This document shows, one piece after another, positions 15,606 through 24,536 of a stretch of 41,250 bases of DNA. Origin of the DNA: an uncultured Collinsella sp. GTDB taxonomy: Bacteria; Actinomycetota; Coriobacteriia; Coriobacteriales; Coriobacteriaceae. The translations under genes and the position numbers were made by a program. The stretch's first letter is position 1. Each line of letters opens with the position of its first letter. The DNA is taken from contig CAUHFS010000017.1 in the NCBI GenBank assembly GCA_959605475.1, positions 1-41,250 of the forward strand, in the 5' to 3' direction. Below the pieces are notes generated by a model. The model did not search any database, was not told the origin of the DNA, and saw nothing but the letters and a program-made list of their open reading frames with translations.

Positions 15606-16818
15606 AGCATCGAAACCCACCTTCCGCCGCGCCGGAGGGCGTTCCGGCGCGCCTGCCAAACCTCAACGCAATACCGTCGCGCACTCTAAGTCTGTCGGGC
15701 ATGCTCGACAGACCCGTCGTCCGGTCGTCGGCTCGCAGCTCGGTAATCGTCCGGCCGCAAAAAAGTCCTCGCGTCCCTCGGTGACGTCAAAGCCTGTTAT
15801 GGGCGCCAAGCCTGCCCGTCCCATGGCAGCTCCCAAGCCTTCGACGGGAACTAAAGCGGCGCGTCCAGGTCGCACGCTGGGCGCATCGAAACCGCGCTCG
15901 CTGACATCGGTGCCGGCTACCGCCAAGAAGCCTTCGAGTAAAAAAGGTTTCAACCCGTTATCTTCACTTGGAGCGATGGCAAATAAAACATCAGACGCCG
16001 CTTCTGTCGTTACAGGCAAAGGCAAAATCGTGGGCGGCGTTCTGGCCGTCTTGGCCGTGCTCGTCGTCGTTGCCATCGTGGTGATCAACTCTGGACTGTT
16101 TACTGCCACTGATATTCAGATTCAAGGCAGCGAGCATGTGACGAAGCACGATGCTATCCAGCTGATCGACTTGCCCGAGGGAACGTCGCTTTTTAACGTC
16201 GATCCCGACCAGATTACCGAGGATCTCAAGCAGAACCCGTGGGTTTCGGGCGTGGATGTCCAGCGCCAGTTTCCCCATACGCTTATCATCACGCCGACGG
16301 AGCGTAAAGTTATCGCCATTGCGTATATCAGCTCCGACGACCTTGCCTGGGCTATCGGAGACGATGACACCTGGATCGCCCCGCTGTCGACGTCGGTCGA
16401 AGTGGACGACCAGGGCAACGTCATCACGACAGGGCAGGGCTCAAATACCTTGACCGGAATCGATGCCGCGCTGGCGCTCGCCAAGCATTATGGCGCGGTG
16501 TTGTTGACTGATGTCTCGGCGGATGTCGCTCCGGTTTCCGGCCAGGCGGTTAACTCCAAAGCCGTTAAGGCCGGCCTGGATTATGTGCGTGGTTTTTCGA
16601 GCGAGTTCTTGGGACAAGTCAAGGATATTTCCACGCCTTCGGTCGAAGCCATCTCGGCAAACCTCAATAACGGCATTGAGGTGTCGCTGGGCGATTCGGA
16701 CGATATCGCCAAGAAGGAACGCGTAGTCACCAAGTTGCTTTCGCAGGTAGAGGGCGTAACGTATATCAATGTGCGCTCTCCGGGCAACTACACATTTAGG
16801 AATGCTCCGACCTCGTAG
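15562..16818 (+). CDS. ftsQ: Cell division protein FtsQ/DivIB (POTRA domain)
   Basis: Bitopic division protein that scaffolds FtsL/DivIC and the septal synthase. The protein is 418 aa, longer than usual because of a cytoplasmic N-terminus of about 150 residues that is rich in Lys, Arg, Ser, Pro and Ala and looks disordered. One membrane helix follows (about 155-177, GGVLAVLAVLVVVAIVVI). A POTRA domain (about 181-250) starts with FTATDIQIQGSEHVT and includes LFNVDPDQITEDL and WVSGVDVQRQFPHTLII. The FtsQ beta domain extends to the end. The ATG lies inside murB, preceded by GGGAGG. No terminator follows before ftsZ. Confidence 0.92.
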   Translation: MASSSDRKLNSSASRASKPTFRRAGGRSGAPAKPQRNTVAHSKSVGHARQTRRPVVGSQLGNRPAAKKSSRPSVTSKPVMGAKPARPMAAPKPSTGTKAARPGRTLGASKPRSLTSVPATAKKPSSKKGFNPLSSLGAMANKTSDAASVVTGKGKIVGGVLAVLAVLVVVAIVVINSGLFTATDIQIQGSEHVTKHDAIQLIDLPEGTSLFNVDPDQITEDLKQNPWVSGVDVQRQFPHTLIITPTERKVIAIAYISSDDLAWAIGDDDTWIAPLSTSVEVDDQGNVITTGQGSNTLTGIDAALALAKHYGAVLLTDVSADVAPVSGQAVNSKAVKAGLDYVRGFSSEFLGQVKDISTPSVEAISANLNNGIEVSLGDSDDIAKKERVVTKLLSQVEGVTYINVRSPGNYTFRNAPTS

Positions 16819-16948
16819 CGCTGGTTGATGCTTTGTTGAGGGGCCATACCACGCCGTTTATCTGGTTTGTTTGGTTTTCACGGTCAATTATTTGACTGAT
16901 ACGTTCATAATGTGCAAACATAATACGGTTTACCTTTGCATTTACTTT

Positions 16949-16963
16949 CAACCTGAAGGTTAA
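16949..16963. promoter_or_regulatory. MerR-type dyad before ftsZ
   Basis: CAACCTGAAGGTTAA contains the 12-base palindrome AACCT-GA-AGGTT. It differs at only two positions from the core of the dyad before mraZ (2424-2438). It lies 55 bases upstream of the ftsZ start. FtsR, a MerR-family regulator, is known to control ftsZ in Corynebacterium glutamicum; a similar regulator is the obvious candidate. This is inference. Confidence 0.5.
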
Positions 16964-17017
16964 TGTGCGCAGGGGTCGACCCATGCTATGGCTATAACCT
17001 TTGTTCGGAGGACCGAC

Positions 17018-18172
17018 ATGCACGAGACAGAGATCAACAACTACCTTGCCGTCATTAAGGTGGTCGGCGTCGGCGGCGGCGGTACCAACGCGGTCAATCG
17101 AATGATCGAAGAGGGCATCCGCGGCGTCGAGTTTGTTGCCATCAACACCGATGCTCAGGCACTCGCGATCTCTGATGCCGATATCAAGGTGCACATCGGC
17201 ACCGACCTTACCCGCGGCCTGGGTGCCGGCGCCAACCCCGAGGTTGGCCGTAAGGCTGCCGATGAGTCCCGCGACGACATTGCCGAGGCGCTCGCTGGCG
17301 CCGACATGGTGTTCATCACCTGCGGCGAGGGCGGTGGCACCGGTACCGGCGCCGCTCCCATCGTTGCCGATATCGCGATGAACGAGGTCGGTGCGCTGAC
17401 CGTCGCCGTCGTGACCAAGCCCTTCACCTTCGAGGGCCGCAAGCGCAAGAAGAGCGCCGAGGAGGGCATCAAGACCCTCTCCGATTGCGTCGACACCATG
17501 ATCGTCATCCCTAACGATAAGCTGCTCGACATCGCCGAGAAGAAGACCACCATGCTCGAGGCCTTCGCGATTGCCGATGGCGTTCTTTCCCAGGGCACCC
17601 AGGGCATCACCGACCTCATCACCGTCCCCGGTATCATCAACCTGGACTTCGCCGATGTTAAGACCATCATGAAGCAGGCCGGTACCGCCATGATGGGTAT
17701 CGGTACCTCTTCTGGGGACACCCGTGCCGTCGATGCTGCCCAGCAGGCCATCTCCAGCCCGCTGCTCGAGAGCTCCATCGATGGCGCCACGCGCGTGCTG
17801 CTCTCCATCGCCGGTTCCAAGGACCTGGGCATCCAGGAGATCAGCGACGCCGCCGACGTTGTCGCCAACGCCGTCGACCCCGAGGCCAACATCATCTTCG
17901 GTACCGTTGTCGACGAGTCCCTGGGCGATCAGGTGCGTATCACCGTCATCGCTACGGGCTTCTCCGACTCCAACGTCAACCGTCAGGACGAGCTCTTTGC
18001 TGCTCAGCAGTCTCAGAGCAAGGCTGCTGCCTCCGCCGAGCCGCAGCGCACCGCTCCTGCCGCCAGCCCGGCTCAGGCCGCTCCGACCCGCAACGTCGGT
18101 GGTACCGAGCTGCCCAACTTTGGCAACGACCAGTTCGAGCTTCCCGACTTCCTGAAGCGCGGTAGCTTCTAG
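17018..18172 (+). CDS. ftsZ: Cell division GTPase FtsZ
   Basis: Tubulin-like GTPase that forms the Z ring. The 384-aa protein has KVVGVGGGGTNAVNRM at the N-terminus, the tubulin signature GGGTGTGAAP (about residues 105-114) and the catalytic T7 loop NLDFADVKTIM. A Gln/Ala/Pro-rich linker follows, then the conserved C-terminal peptide ELPDFLKRG, the docking site for SepF and other partners. The ATG at 17018 follows CGGAGG at ideal distance; an ATG at 16988 is in frame but lacks such a site. The 199-base upstream gap probably carries its own promoter, and a terminator follows. Codon choice is strongly biased, as expected for high expression. Confidence 0.98.
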   Translation: MHETEINNYLAVIKVVGVGGGGTNAVNRMIEEGIRGVEFVAINTDAQALAISDADIKVHIGTDLTRGLGAGANPEVGRKAADESRDDIAEALAGADMVFITCGEGGGTGTGAAPIVADIAMNEVGALTVAVVTKPFTFEGRKRKKSAEEGIKTLSDCVDTMIVIPNDKLLDIAEKKTTMLEAFAIADGVLSQGTQGITDLITVPGIINLDFADVKTIMKQAGTAMMGIGTSSGDTRAVDAAQQAISSPLLESSIDGATRVLLSIAGSKDLGIQEISDAADVVANAVDPEANIIFGTVVDESLGDQVRITVIATGFSDSNVNRQDELFAAQQSQSKAAASAEPQRTAPAASPAQAAPTRNVGGTELPNFGNDQFELPDFLKRGSF

Positions 18173-18194
18173 TTCGTTTTTCTCAACGACCTGC

Positions 18195-18232
18195 ACGGGG
18201 TGTGTCCATTTGGATGCACCCCGTTTTGTTTC
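18195..18232 (+). terminator. Intrinsic terminator after ftsZ
   Basis: A 13-bp stem pairs 18195-18207 with 18212-18224, including two G-T wobbles and a four-base loop. TTTTGTTT follows. It separates the dcw genes from pgeF. Confidence 0.9.
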
Positions 18233-18382
18233 TCGTTTGTAAACGAAAGCCTCCAATCTCCTTACGTTCCCTTTACGTTTGGTCCCTACCGCTGCGGGTA
18301 TCCTTTTAAGGAAGTATGACAGCCGTATAAACGCGGACTGCGCGGCAACGCCGCGGTACTTGTGTTATTAGGAGGCTTTAGT

Positions 18383-19183
18383 ATGGCAGCACGTGCGGAC
18401 AAAGTTTCGCGTGTCGACCATGATGGAGTTACGTTGGTGGAGGGCGCGACATCCGATGTTCGCTTTGCCTTCACCGAGCGCGCCGGTGGTGTTTCCGAAG
18501 ATGCGTACTCCTCACTCAACTTGGGCTCGCATGTTGGCGATGATCCCTTTGCTGTTCAAGAAAATCGTCGCCGCGCACTCGAGGCTATGGGTGCCGCCGA
18601 GTGCGAGCACAACCTGCTCGTTCCCAATCAGGTCCATGGTGACCATATCGTTGCGGTTACCTCGAACGGCGCCGATGACCTTGAGGACGTCCGTGAGCAG
18701 ATTGCCGAGGGCTGCGATGCTATCGTCTGTACGGCGCATAACGTGCCCGTGCTGCTCTGCTTTGCCGACTGCGTTCCCGTGGTGCTGGTGGCCCCTGGCG
18801 GATTTGCCGTGGTGCACTCCGGTTGGAAGGGCACGATTGCACGTATTTCTGCCAAGGCGTGCCAGGCGCTTTGCGATGCTGCCGGCTGCGATGCGAGCGA
18901 CGTTTCCGCCTATATCGGCCCCCATATCTTGGGTGACGAATATGAGGTATCCCAGGAACTCATGGATCGCTTTGCCGCCGAGTTCTCGTGCGTCGATGCG
19001 AGCACCTCTCGCATGCTCGATCTTTCCGCTGCCATTTGCGAGGCGCTGGTAGATGTCGGTGTCGACGCGGATAATATCGTGGATACCCAGCTTTCGACTG
19101 TGCGTCAGAACGACCGCTTTTATTCCTACCGTAACGAGGACGGCACCTGTGGGCGCCATGCTGCGATCGGCGTGATGCTATGA
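18383..19183 (+). CDS. pgeF: Peptidoglycan editing factor PgeF (YfiH/YlmD, laccase-domain)
   Basis: Multicopper-oxidase-fold protein that in E. coli removes wrongly built L-Ser from muropeptide precursors; the family also acts on purine nucleosides. The 266-aa protein shows FTERAGGVSEDAYSSLNLG, PNQVHGDHIV, the metal site DCVPVVL, VVHSGWKGTIARI and YIGPHI. The ATG at 18383 follows TAGGAGG; a GTG at 18362 is less likely. In Gram-positives this gene (ylmD) follows ftsZ and precedes ylmE, as here except for the intervening pst genes. Its TGA overlaps the pstS ATG by four bases. Confidence 0.93.
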   Translation: MAARADKVSRVDHDGVTLVEGATSDVRFAFTERAGGVSEDAYSSLNLGSHVGDDPFAVQENRRRALEAMGAAECEHNLLVPNQVHGDHIVAVTSNGADDLEDVREQIAEGCDAIVCTAHNVPVLLCFADCVPVVLVAPGGFAVVHSGWKGTIARISAKACQALCDAAGCDASDVSAYIGPHILGDEYEVSQELMDRFAAEFSCVDASTSRMLDLSAAICEALVDVGVDADNIVDTQLSTVRQNDRFYSYRNEDGTCGRHAAIGVML

Positions 19184-20016
19184 GAAAGATCGTATCGGTC
19201 CTGAGCGCCGCTGTGCTTACGCTTACGCTGTGTGCCTGTTCTTCGGGATCTTCTACCTCTTCCATTACCGTGGCCGGCTCCACGACCTGCCTTCCTATCG
19301 CCGAAATTGCGGCAGAGGGCTTTAAGGAAGAGACCGGCATCGACGTGCTCGTTTCCGGTTTGGGCTCTTCCGCTGGCATCGAAGCCGTCAGCGCTGGCAC
19401 GGCCGATATCGCCAGCTCCTCCCGTGGACTCAATGCCGACGAACAGGATCTGGGCCTGACTCCCATCGTCATTGCCCACGACGGTATCGCGGTCATCGTG
19501 AACGAAGACAACCCCGTCGATAACCTCTCGACCGAGCAGCTCCGCGATATCTATGCCGGCAAGATCACCAACTGGAAAGAAGTCGGTGGCGAGGACCTGA
19601 GGATTCAGGTTATCAACCGAGATGAGGCGTCTGGCACGCGTGAAGCCTTCCGTACCATCGTGATGGACGGCACCCCGTTCGATCGCCGCTCCGCCGTTCT
19701 TTCGGGCACGGGCCAGGTGCGCGACGTGGTATCTCGTTCGCGCGGGGCTATCGGCTACATTTCGCTGGGCTTCGTCGATAGCCTCAACGCCAAGACCTCG
19801 GTCAAGGCCGTCTCGGTCAATCATGTTGAGGCATCCGAGAAGACGGTCGCGAGTGGCGGCTATCCCATCTCGCGCGACCTTTACTTCTTTGTGAAGGGTG
19901 CGCCTTCGCAGCAGGCGCAGGATTACATCGACTACGTGACGTCCGAAAAGATGGACAAGCAGATTCGCGAGGCGGGCTTTATTCCCGTCACCAACGACGA
20001 GAAGGGGAGTGAGTAG
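19180..20016 (+). CDS. pstS: Phosphate-binding lipoprotein PstS
   Basis: Extracytoplasmic receptor of the high-affinity phosphate ABC transporter. The 278-aa protein has a lipoprotein signal (basic MRK, hydrophobic core, lipobox TLCAC with Cys20) and a Ser/Thr-rich linker. Phosphate-binding motifs are VAGSTTCLPIAE, ASSSRGLNADEQ and NRDEASGTREAF, and GYISLGFVDS lies further on. The length is that of short Gram-positive PstS proteins. The start overlaps the pgeF stop (ATGA), so its translation is probably coupled to pgeF. pstC starts one base after its stop. Confidence 0.95.
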   Translation: MRKIVSVLSAAVLTLTLCACSSGSSTSSITVAGSTTCLPIAEIAAEGFKEETGIDVLVSGLGSSAGIEAVSAGTADIASSSRGLNADEQDLGLTPIVIAHDGIAVIVNEDNPVDNLSTEQLRDIYAGKITNWKEVGGEDLRIQVINRDEASGTREAFRTIVMDGTPFDRRSAVLSGTGQVRDVVSRSRGAIGYISLGFVDSLNAKTSVKAVSVNHVEASEKTVASGGYPISRDLYFFVKGAPSQQAQDYIDYVTSEKMDKQIREAGFIPVTNDEKGSE

Positions 20017-20017
20017 C

Positions 20018-20944
20018 ATGGAAGCACAGGAAAACTCCCAGACTGAGCAGAATGCTCAGGCGCCCAAGAAGCGCGAGCTGGCGCTTGTATCGCGCAGTAC
20101 CTATATCAAGGAGAAGGCGCTGCAGTGGATCTTCTTTGCCTGCGCGTTCTTGGCGGTCGTTACCGTCATCCTGATTTTTGTCTTTACCACGTACTCGGCG
20201 CTGCCCGTCTTTACCGACATCGGTCTGGCGGACTTCTTTAGCTTTACGTGGGCGCCCTCTGAGGGTCACTACGGCATCGTGTCGCTGCTTGCCGGCTCGG
20301 GTCTGGTGACCGTCGGCGCGCTCGCCATGGGTGTGCCCCTAGGCGTGGGCACGGCCGTGTATCTGGTCGAGATCGCCAGCAAGCGCGTGCGCAAGCTCAT
20401 CAGCCCTGCCGTTGACCTGTTGGCCGGCATCCCTTCTATCATCTATGGCTTCTTTGGCATGATCATCATCCGCCCGTTTATCGCACAACTGACCGGCGGT
20501 CTTGGTTTTGGCGCGCTGACGGCGTGGTTCGTGCTCGCCATTATGATCGTGCCCACCATCACGACGCTTACCATCGATGCTCTCAATTCCATTCCCATGG
20601 GCATTCGCGAGGCATCGTATGCCATGGGCGCCACCAAGTGGCAGACTATCTATAAGGTCGTGTTACCTGCCGCCAAGCTGGGTATCGTGGATGCCATCGT
20701 GCTGGGTATGGGCCGTGCCATCGGCGAGACCATGGCCGTGCTCATGGTCGTGGGTAACGCCCCGGTTATTCCCGACAGCATTGCGAGCCCCATCTCGACG
20801 CTCACGAGCCAGATTGCGCTCGACATGAGCTATTCCTCGGGTCTGCATCGCTCGGCGCTGTTCGGCATGGGCGTGGTCCTGTTTATCATTTCCGCCACGC
20901 TGGTGGGCATCGTCCGCCTGGTTTCCAAGAAGAAGAGGGGGTAG
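20018..20944 (+). CDS. pstC: Phosphate ABC transporter permease PstC
   Basis: Inner-membrane permease of PstSCAB. The 308-aa protein has about six membrane helices. The first follows a charged 40-residue N-terminus. The ABC-permease EAA loop is seen at SIPMGIREASYAMGATKWQT (about residues 189-208). Other typical segments are LAGIPSIIYGFFGM and GRAIGETMAVLMVVGN. The ATG at 20018 follows GGGGAG; a GTG at 20009 overlaps the pstS end. pstA starts three bases after the stop. Confidence 0.95.
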   Translation: MEAQENSQTEQNAQAPKKRELALVSRSTYIKEKALQWIFFACAFLAVVTVILIFVFTTYSALPVFTDIGLADFFSFTWAPSEGHYGIVSLLAGSGLVTVGALAMGVPLGVGTAVYLVEIASKRVRKLISPAVDLLAGIPSIIYGFFGMIIIRPFIAQLTGGLGFGALTAWFVLAIMIVPTITTLTIDALNSIPMGIREASYAMGATKWQTIYKVVLPAAKLGIVDAIVLGMGRAIGETMAVLMVVGNAPVIPDSIASPISTLTSQIALDMSYSSGLHRSALFGMGVVLFIISATLVGIVRLVSKKKRG

Positions 20945-20947
20945 GCT

Positions 20948-21853
20948 ATGTCCGATTCCGTTGACACGACGGTCGATACGACCTCGTCGCGCGAGCGCAT
21001 CAAGCGTGCCCTTTCCCACGGCAAGAAGGGCCGCATCAACAAGGACCTGTCCAACAAGATAATGCTTGGCGTGTTCCGTGCCGCGGCATACATCACCACG
21101 CTGGTGCTGGTCGCTATCATCGCCTACGTGGTCATCAACGGCCTGCCACACATCTCGCTCGACTTTATCTTCGGTTGGCCCCAGGGCGTCAACGCCGAGG
21201 GCGGTATTTGGCCCACGATCGTCTCGACCGTCTATGTGACGGCGCTCGCCATGCTTATCTGCACGCCGATCGCTGTGCTGGCAGCCGTCTATCTGGCCGA
21301 GTACGCCAAGCAGGGCAAGATCGTTGAGCTCATTCGCTACGCTGCTGACGCTTTGGCCTCGGTGCCCTCCATCGTTATGGGCCTGTTTGGCTACGCCTTG
21401 TTTGTCGAGGCTATGGGTCTGGGCCTTTCGATGGTCTCGGCCGCTCTGGCGCTTGCGCTCTTGATGCTTCCCATCGTCATGCGCACCACCGAAGAGGCCA
21501 TTCGGGCCGTTCCGCGCTATATCCGTTGGGGCGCGTATGGCCTGGGCGCCACCAAGTGGCAGGTTGTCTCCAAGATCGTGCTTCCTTCTGCCTTTGGCCG
21601 TATTGCCACGGGCATTGTCCTTGCCATCGGCCGTGCCATTGGCGAGACCGCCGTGGTGCTCTACACCATGGGTCAGGCCATCAATCTACCTATCTCGCCG
21701 CTCGATTCCGGCCGCCCCATGACGGTTCACCTGTACCTGCTTGCCAACGACGGCATCAACATGAACGCAGCCTACGGCACCGCGCTCTTGCTGATGGTGA
21801 TCATTCTGGCCTTCAACCTGTTTGCGCGCTTCCTGTCGCGCAAGCGTCGCTAG
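20948..21853 (+). CDS. pstA: Phosphate ABC transporter permease PstA
   Basis: Second permease of the Pst importer. The 301-aa protein has about six membrane helices. Typical motifs are LASVPSIVMGLFGYALFV, an EAA loop (AIRAVPRYIRWGAYGLGATK) and AIGRAIGETAVVLYTMG. The N-terminal 45 residues are charged and cytoplasmic. pstB follows after 12 bases. Confidence 0.95.
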   Translation: MSDSVDTTVDTTSSRERIKRALSHGKKGRINKDLSNKIMLGVFRAAAYITTLVLVAIIAYVVINGLPHISLDFIFGWPQGVNAEGGIWPTIVSTVYVTALAMLICTPIAVLAAVYLAEYAKQGKIVELIRYAADALASVPSIVMGLFGYALFVEAMGLGLSMVSAALALALLMLPIVMRTTEEAIRAVPRYIRWGAYGLGATKWQVVSKIVLPSAFGRIATGIVLAIGRAIGETAVVLYTMGQAINLPISPLDSGRPMTVHLYLLANDGINMNAAYGTALLLMVIILAFNLFARFLSRKRR

Positions 21854-21865
21854 TTAAGGAGTCCC

Positions 21866-22669
<804 letters not shown>

Positions 22670-22761
22670 TCGGTGCGACTAGTCCCAAGCCGATCGGACC
22701 TAGTCCGGTGCGTATTCACTGTGCGGGCGGCATGACCGCACCCAACTGATTGGAGTGAACC

Positions 22762-23619
22762 ATGCGTAAACTGTTTTCCCGTCAGCTCATCGAGGCCCGC
22801 CACGAGATGCTGAGCATCTACGAGGCCGTCGATCTGGCCCTCCACGATGCCGTTAAGGCCTATGTGACCGACGACCGCAAGCTCGCCACCAAGACCAAGA
22901 AGCGCACGCTTTCGATTGACGCGCGCTGCGCCAACTTGGAGGCCGTGTGCTACAACCTGATCGCCACGCAGTCGCCGGTCGCCTCCGACTTCCGCTTGCT
23001 GCAGACGATTATCTACGTCGACTTTAACCTGCAGCGCATGACCGATAAGGTTCGCCAGATCTGCCGCGCCACGCGTCACATGGTCAAGGCCGACATCTCG
23101 CTGCCCCAGGAGCTCGTCGGTACGGTTGAGGCCGAGGCCGAAGCTGTTTACCAGGTGCTGGGCTCTTCGCTTTCTGCGCTCGTCACCAATGACATGTCCA
23201 TCATCTGCAACTTGGCCGTCGAGGACGAGCCGGTGCACGCCGCCTACGAGAAGTTCTTCCGCACCTTTAACCGTATGGATACGGGCGACTTTATGGACGA
23301 CGACAGCAACTATGACGACCTGCGCCGCGCTATCATGGTTTCGCGCTACCTCGATCGCATCGCTTCGATTTCCATCGATGCCGCTTGCCGTCTGACCTTC
23401 CTGTTGACTGGTCAGCGTATGAACGCCGGCGATATCGCCCGTGTGGACGAGGATGAGCTCGAGAGCATGCGCGTGCCTTCGGGCGATGGTGTTATCATGA
23501 GGCCCGCCGTCGACGCTCGCTACGTTGCCAAGGTGCCCGCTAACGAGGTCAGCGAGGGTCTTCGCTACCTGCTCGATCATCTTGAGGACGAGGACGATGG
23601 CGAGGACGACGAGGAGTAA
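22762..23619 (+). CDS. phoU: Phosphate signalling protein PhoU
   Basis: Cytosolic helical protein that couples Pst activity to a PhoR-type sensor and limits phosphate uptake. The 285-aa protein is longer than the usual 220-230. Two PhoU repeats are seen: residues about 8-95 (IEARHEMLSIYEAVDLAL, SPVASDFRLLQTII) and about 120-215 (DDLRRAIMVSRYLDRIASIS near the end). The extra length is a C-terminal segment ending in a strongly acidic tail (DHLEDEDDGEDDEE). It is the last gene of the pst operon, followed by a terminator. Confidence 0.93.
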   Translation: MRKLFSRQLIEARHEMLSIYEAVDLALHDAVKAYVTDDRKLATKTKKRTLSIDARCANLEAVCYNLIATQSPVASDFRLLQTIIYVDFNLQRMTDKVRQICRATRHMVKADISLPQELVGTVEAEAEAVYQVLGSSLSALVTNDMSIICNLAVEDEPVHAAYEKFFRTFNRMDTGDFMDDDSNYDDLRRAIMVSRYLDRIASISIDAACRLTFLLTGQRMNAGDIARVDEDELESMRVPSGDGVIMRPAVDARYVAKVPANEVSEGLRYLLDHLEDEDDGEDDEE

Positions 23620-23656
23620 GTGACCCCGTTCGTCGAAAGATTGTAAATACCTAAGT

Positions 23657-23690
23657 GAGCGCGGCCTTGCACATGCGGGGCCGCGCTCTT
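23657..23690 (+). terminator. Hairpin terminator after phoU
   Basis: A perfect 10-bp GC-rich stem pairs 23657-23666 with 23679-23688, with a 12-base loop. The following T run is weak (TTGCGTT). It lies between phoU and yggS. Confidence 0.7.
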
Positions 23691-23738
23691 GCGTTAGCAT
23701 GGGACTACTTGTTTGGCTGTCAGCGGAGGCGATTGGCA

Positions 23739-24476
23739 ATGGATAACTATTTGGACTTGATGCGCGCTCGCCGCGAGCAGATTCTGGAACGTTTTTATGC
23801 GGCGCTCGATCGCGCGGGCCGCCCCCACGACGCCGCGCGCCTCATTGCCGTGTCCAAGACCGTTGGTGTCGATGAGACTGTTGCTGCCATCCAGACGGGG
23901 TATCGCCATTTTGCCGAGAACCGCCCGCAGGAGCTGGTTCGCAAGCTCACGGGTCTGGCGGAGCATCCGGAGCTGCCCGAGGTGCGCTTCGATATGATCG
24001 GCAACCTGCAGACCAATAAGATCAATGCGGTGCTGGGCTCAGCCGAGCTGATTCACTCGGTGGGTTCGCTGCATCTGGCGCAGGCGATCTCGAGCCGTGC
24101 TGTCCGCAAGATTGAGGCAGGCGAGCTCGCCGGCCCCCAGCGTGTGCTCATCGAGGTCAATGTGAGTGGTGAGGAGTCGAAGGGAGGCTTTTCGCCCGAT
24201 GAGATTCGCGCCGCCGCGGGTGAGCTTGCGGAACTTGAGGGAATTTGCGTACAGGGGCTTATGACTATGGCGCCCCGGGGGAATAAGGATGTGGCACGCC
24301 GCACCTTTGCGGGGCTTCGTGAGCTGAGGGATGAGCTGGAGGCGGTGCATCCCGATTTGAACCTGCCTGAGCTTTCCTGCGGCATGAGCGAGGACTTTGA
24401 GCCTGCCCTTGAGGAGGGCTCTACGCTCGTTCGCCTGGGCAGGGTAGTATTTAGCCCGGAGTTTGCAGTAAAATAA
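23739..24476 (+). CDS. yggS: PLP-binding homeostasis protein YggS/YlmE
   Basis: Cytosolic pyridoxal-phosphate-binding protein (PLPBP family) that buffers PLP and amino-acid levels and has no known catalysis. The 245-aa protein has the PLP lysine in LIAVSKTVGVDE (about residue 38), HFAENRPQEL, FDMIGNLQTNK, EVNVSGEESKGGF, GLMTMAP and SCGMSEDFEPALEEGSTLVRLG. The ATG at 23739 follows GGAGG; upstream in-frame codons run through the phoU terminator and are unlikely. In Gram-positives the gene precedes sepF, as here. Confidence 0.94.
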   Translation: MDNYLDLMRARREQILERFYAALDRAGRPHDAARLIAVSKTVGVDETVAAIQTGYRHFAENRPQELVRKLTGLAEHPELPEVRFDMIGNLQTNKINAVLGSAELIHSVGSLHLAQAISSRAVRKIEAGELAGPQRVLIEVNVSGEESKGGFSPDEIRAAAGELAELEGICVQGLMTMAPRGNKDVARRTFAGLRELRDELEAVHPDLNLPELSCGMSEDFEPALEEGSTLVRLGRVVFSPEFAVK

Positions 24477-24536
24477 GGCTCTGAAGTGCGCACTGATTAT
24501 CGGGGCGCCTGCACTAAACCGCGAGAGGACACAACC

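Noticed and set aside
16796..18256. Open frame of 486 codons on the minus strand across ftsZ
   Set aside because: Antisense shadow caused by the strong codon bias of ftsZ; no ribosome site, and the translation is low-complexity Gly/Asp/Leu without family features.
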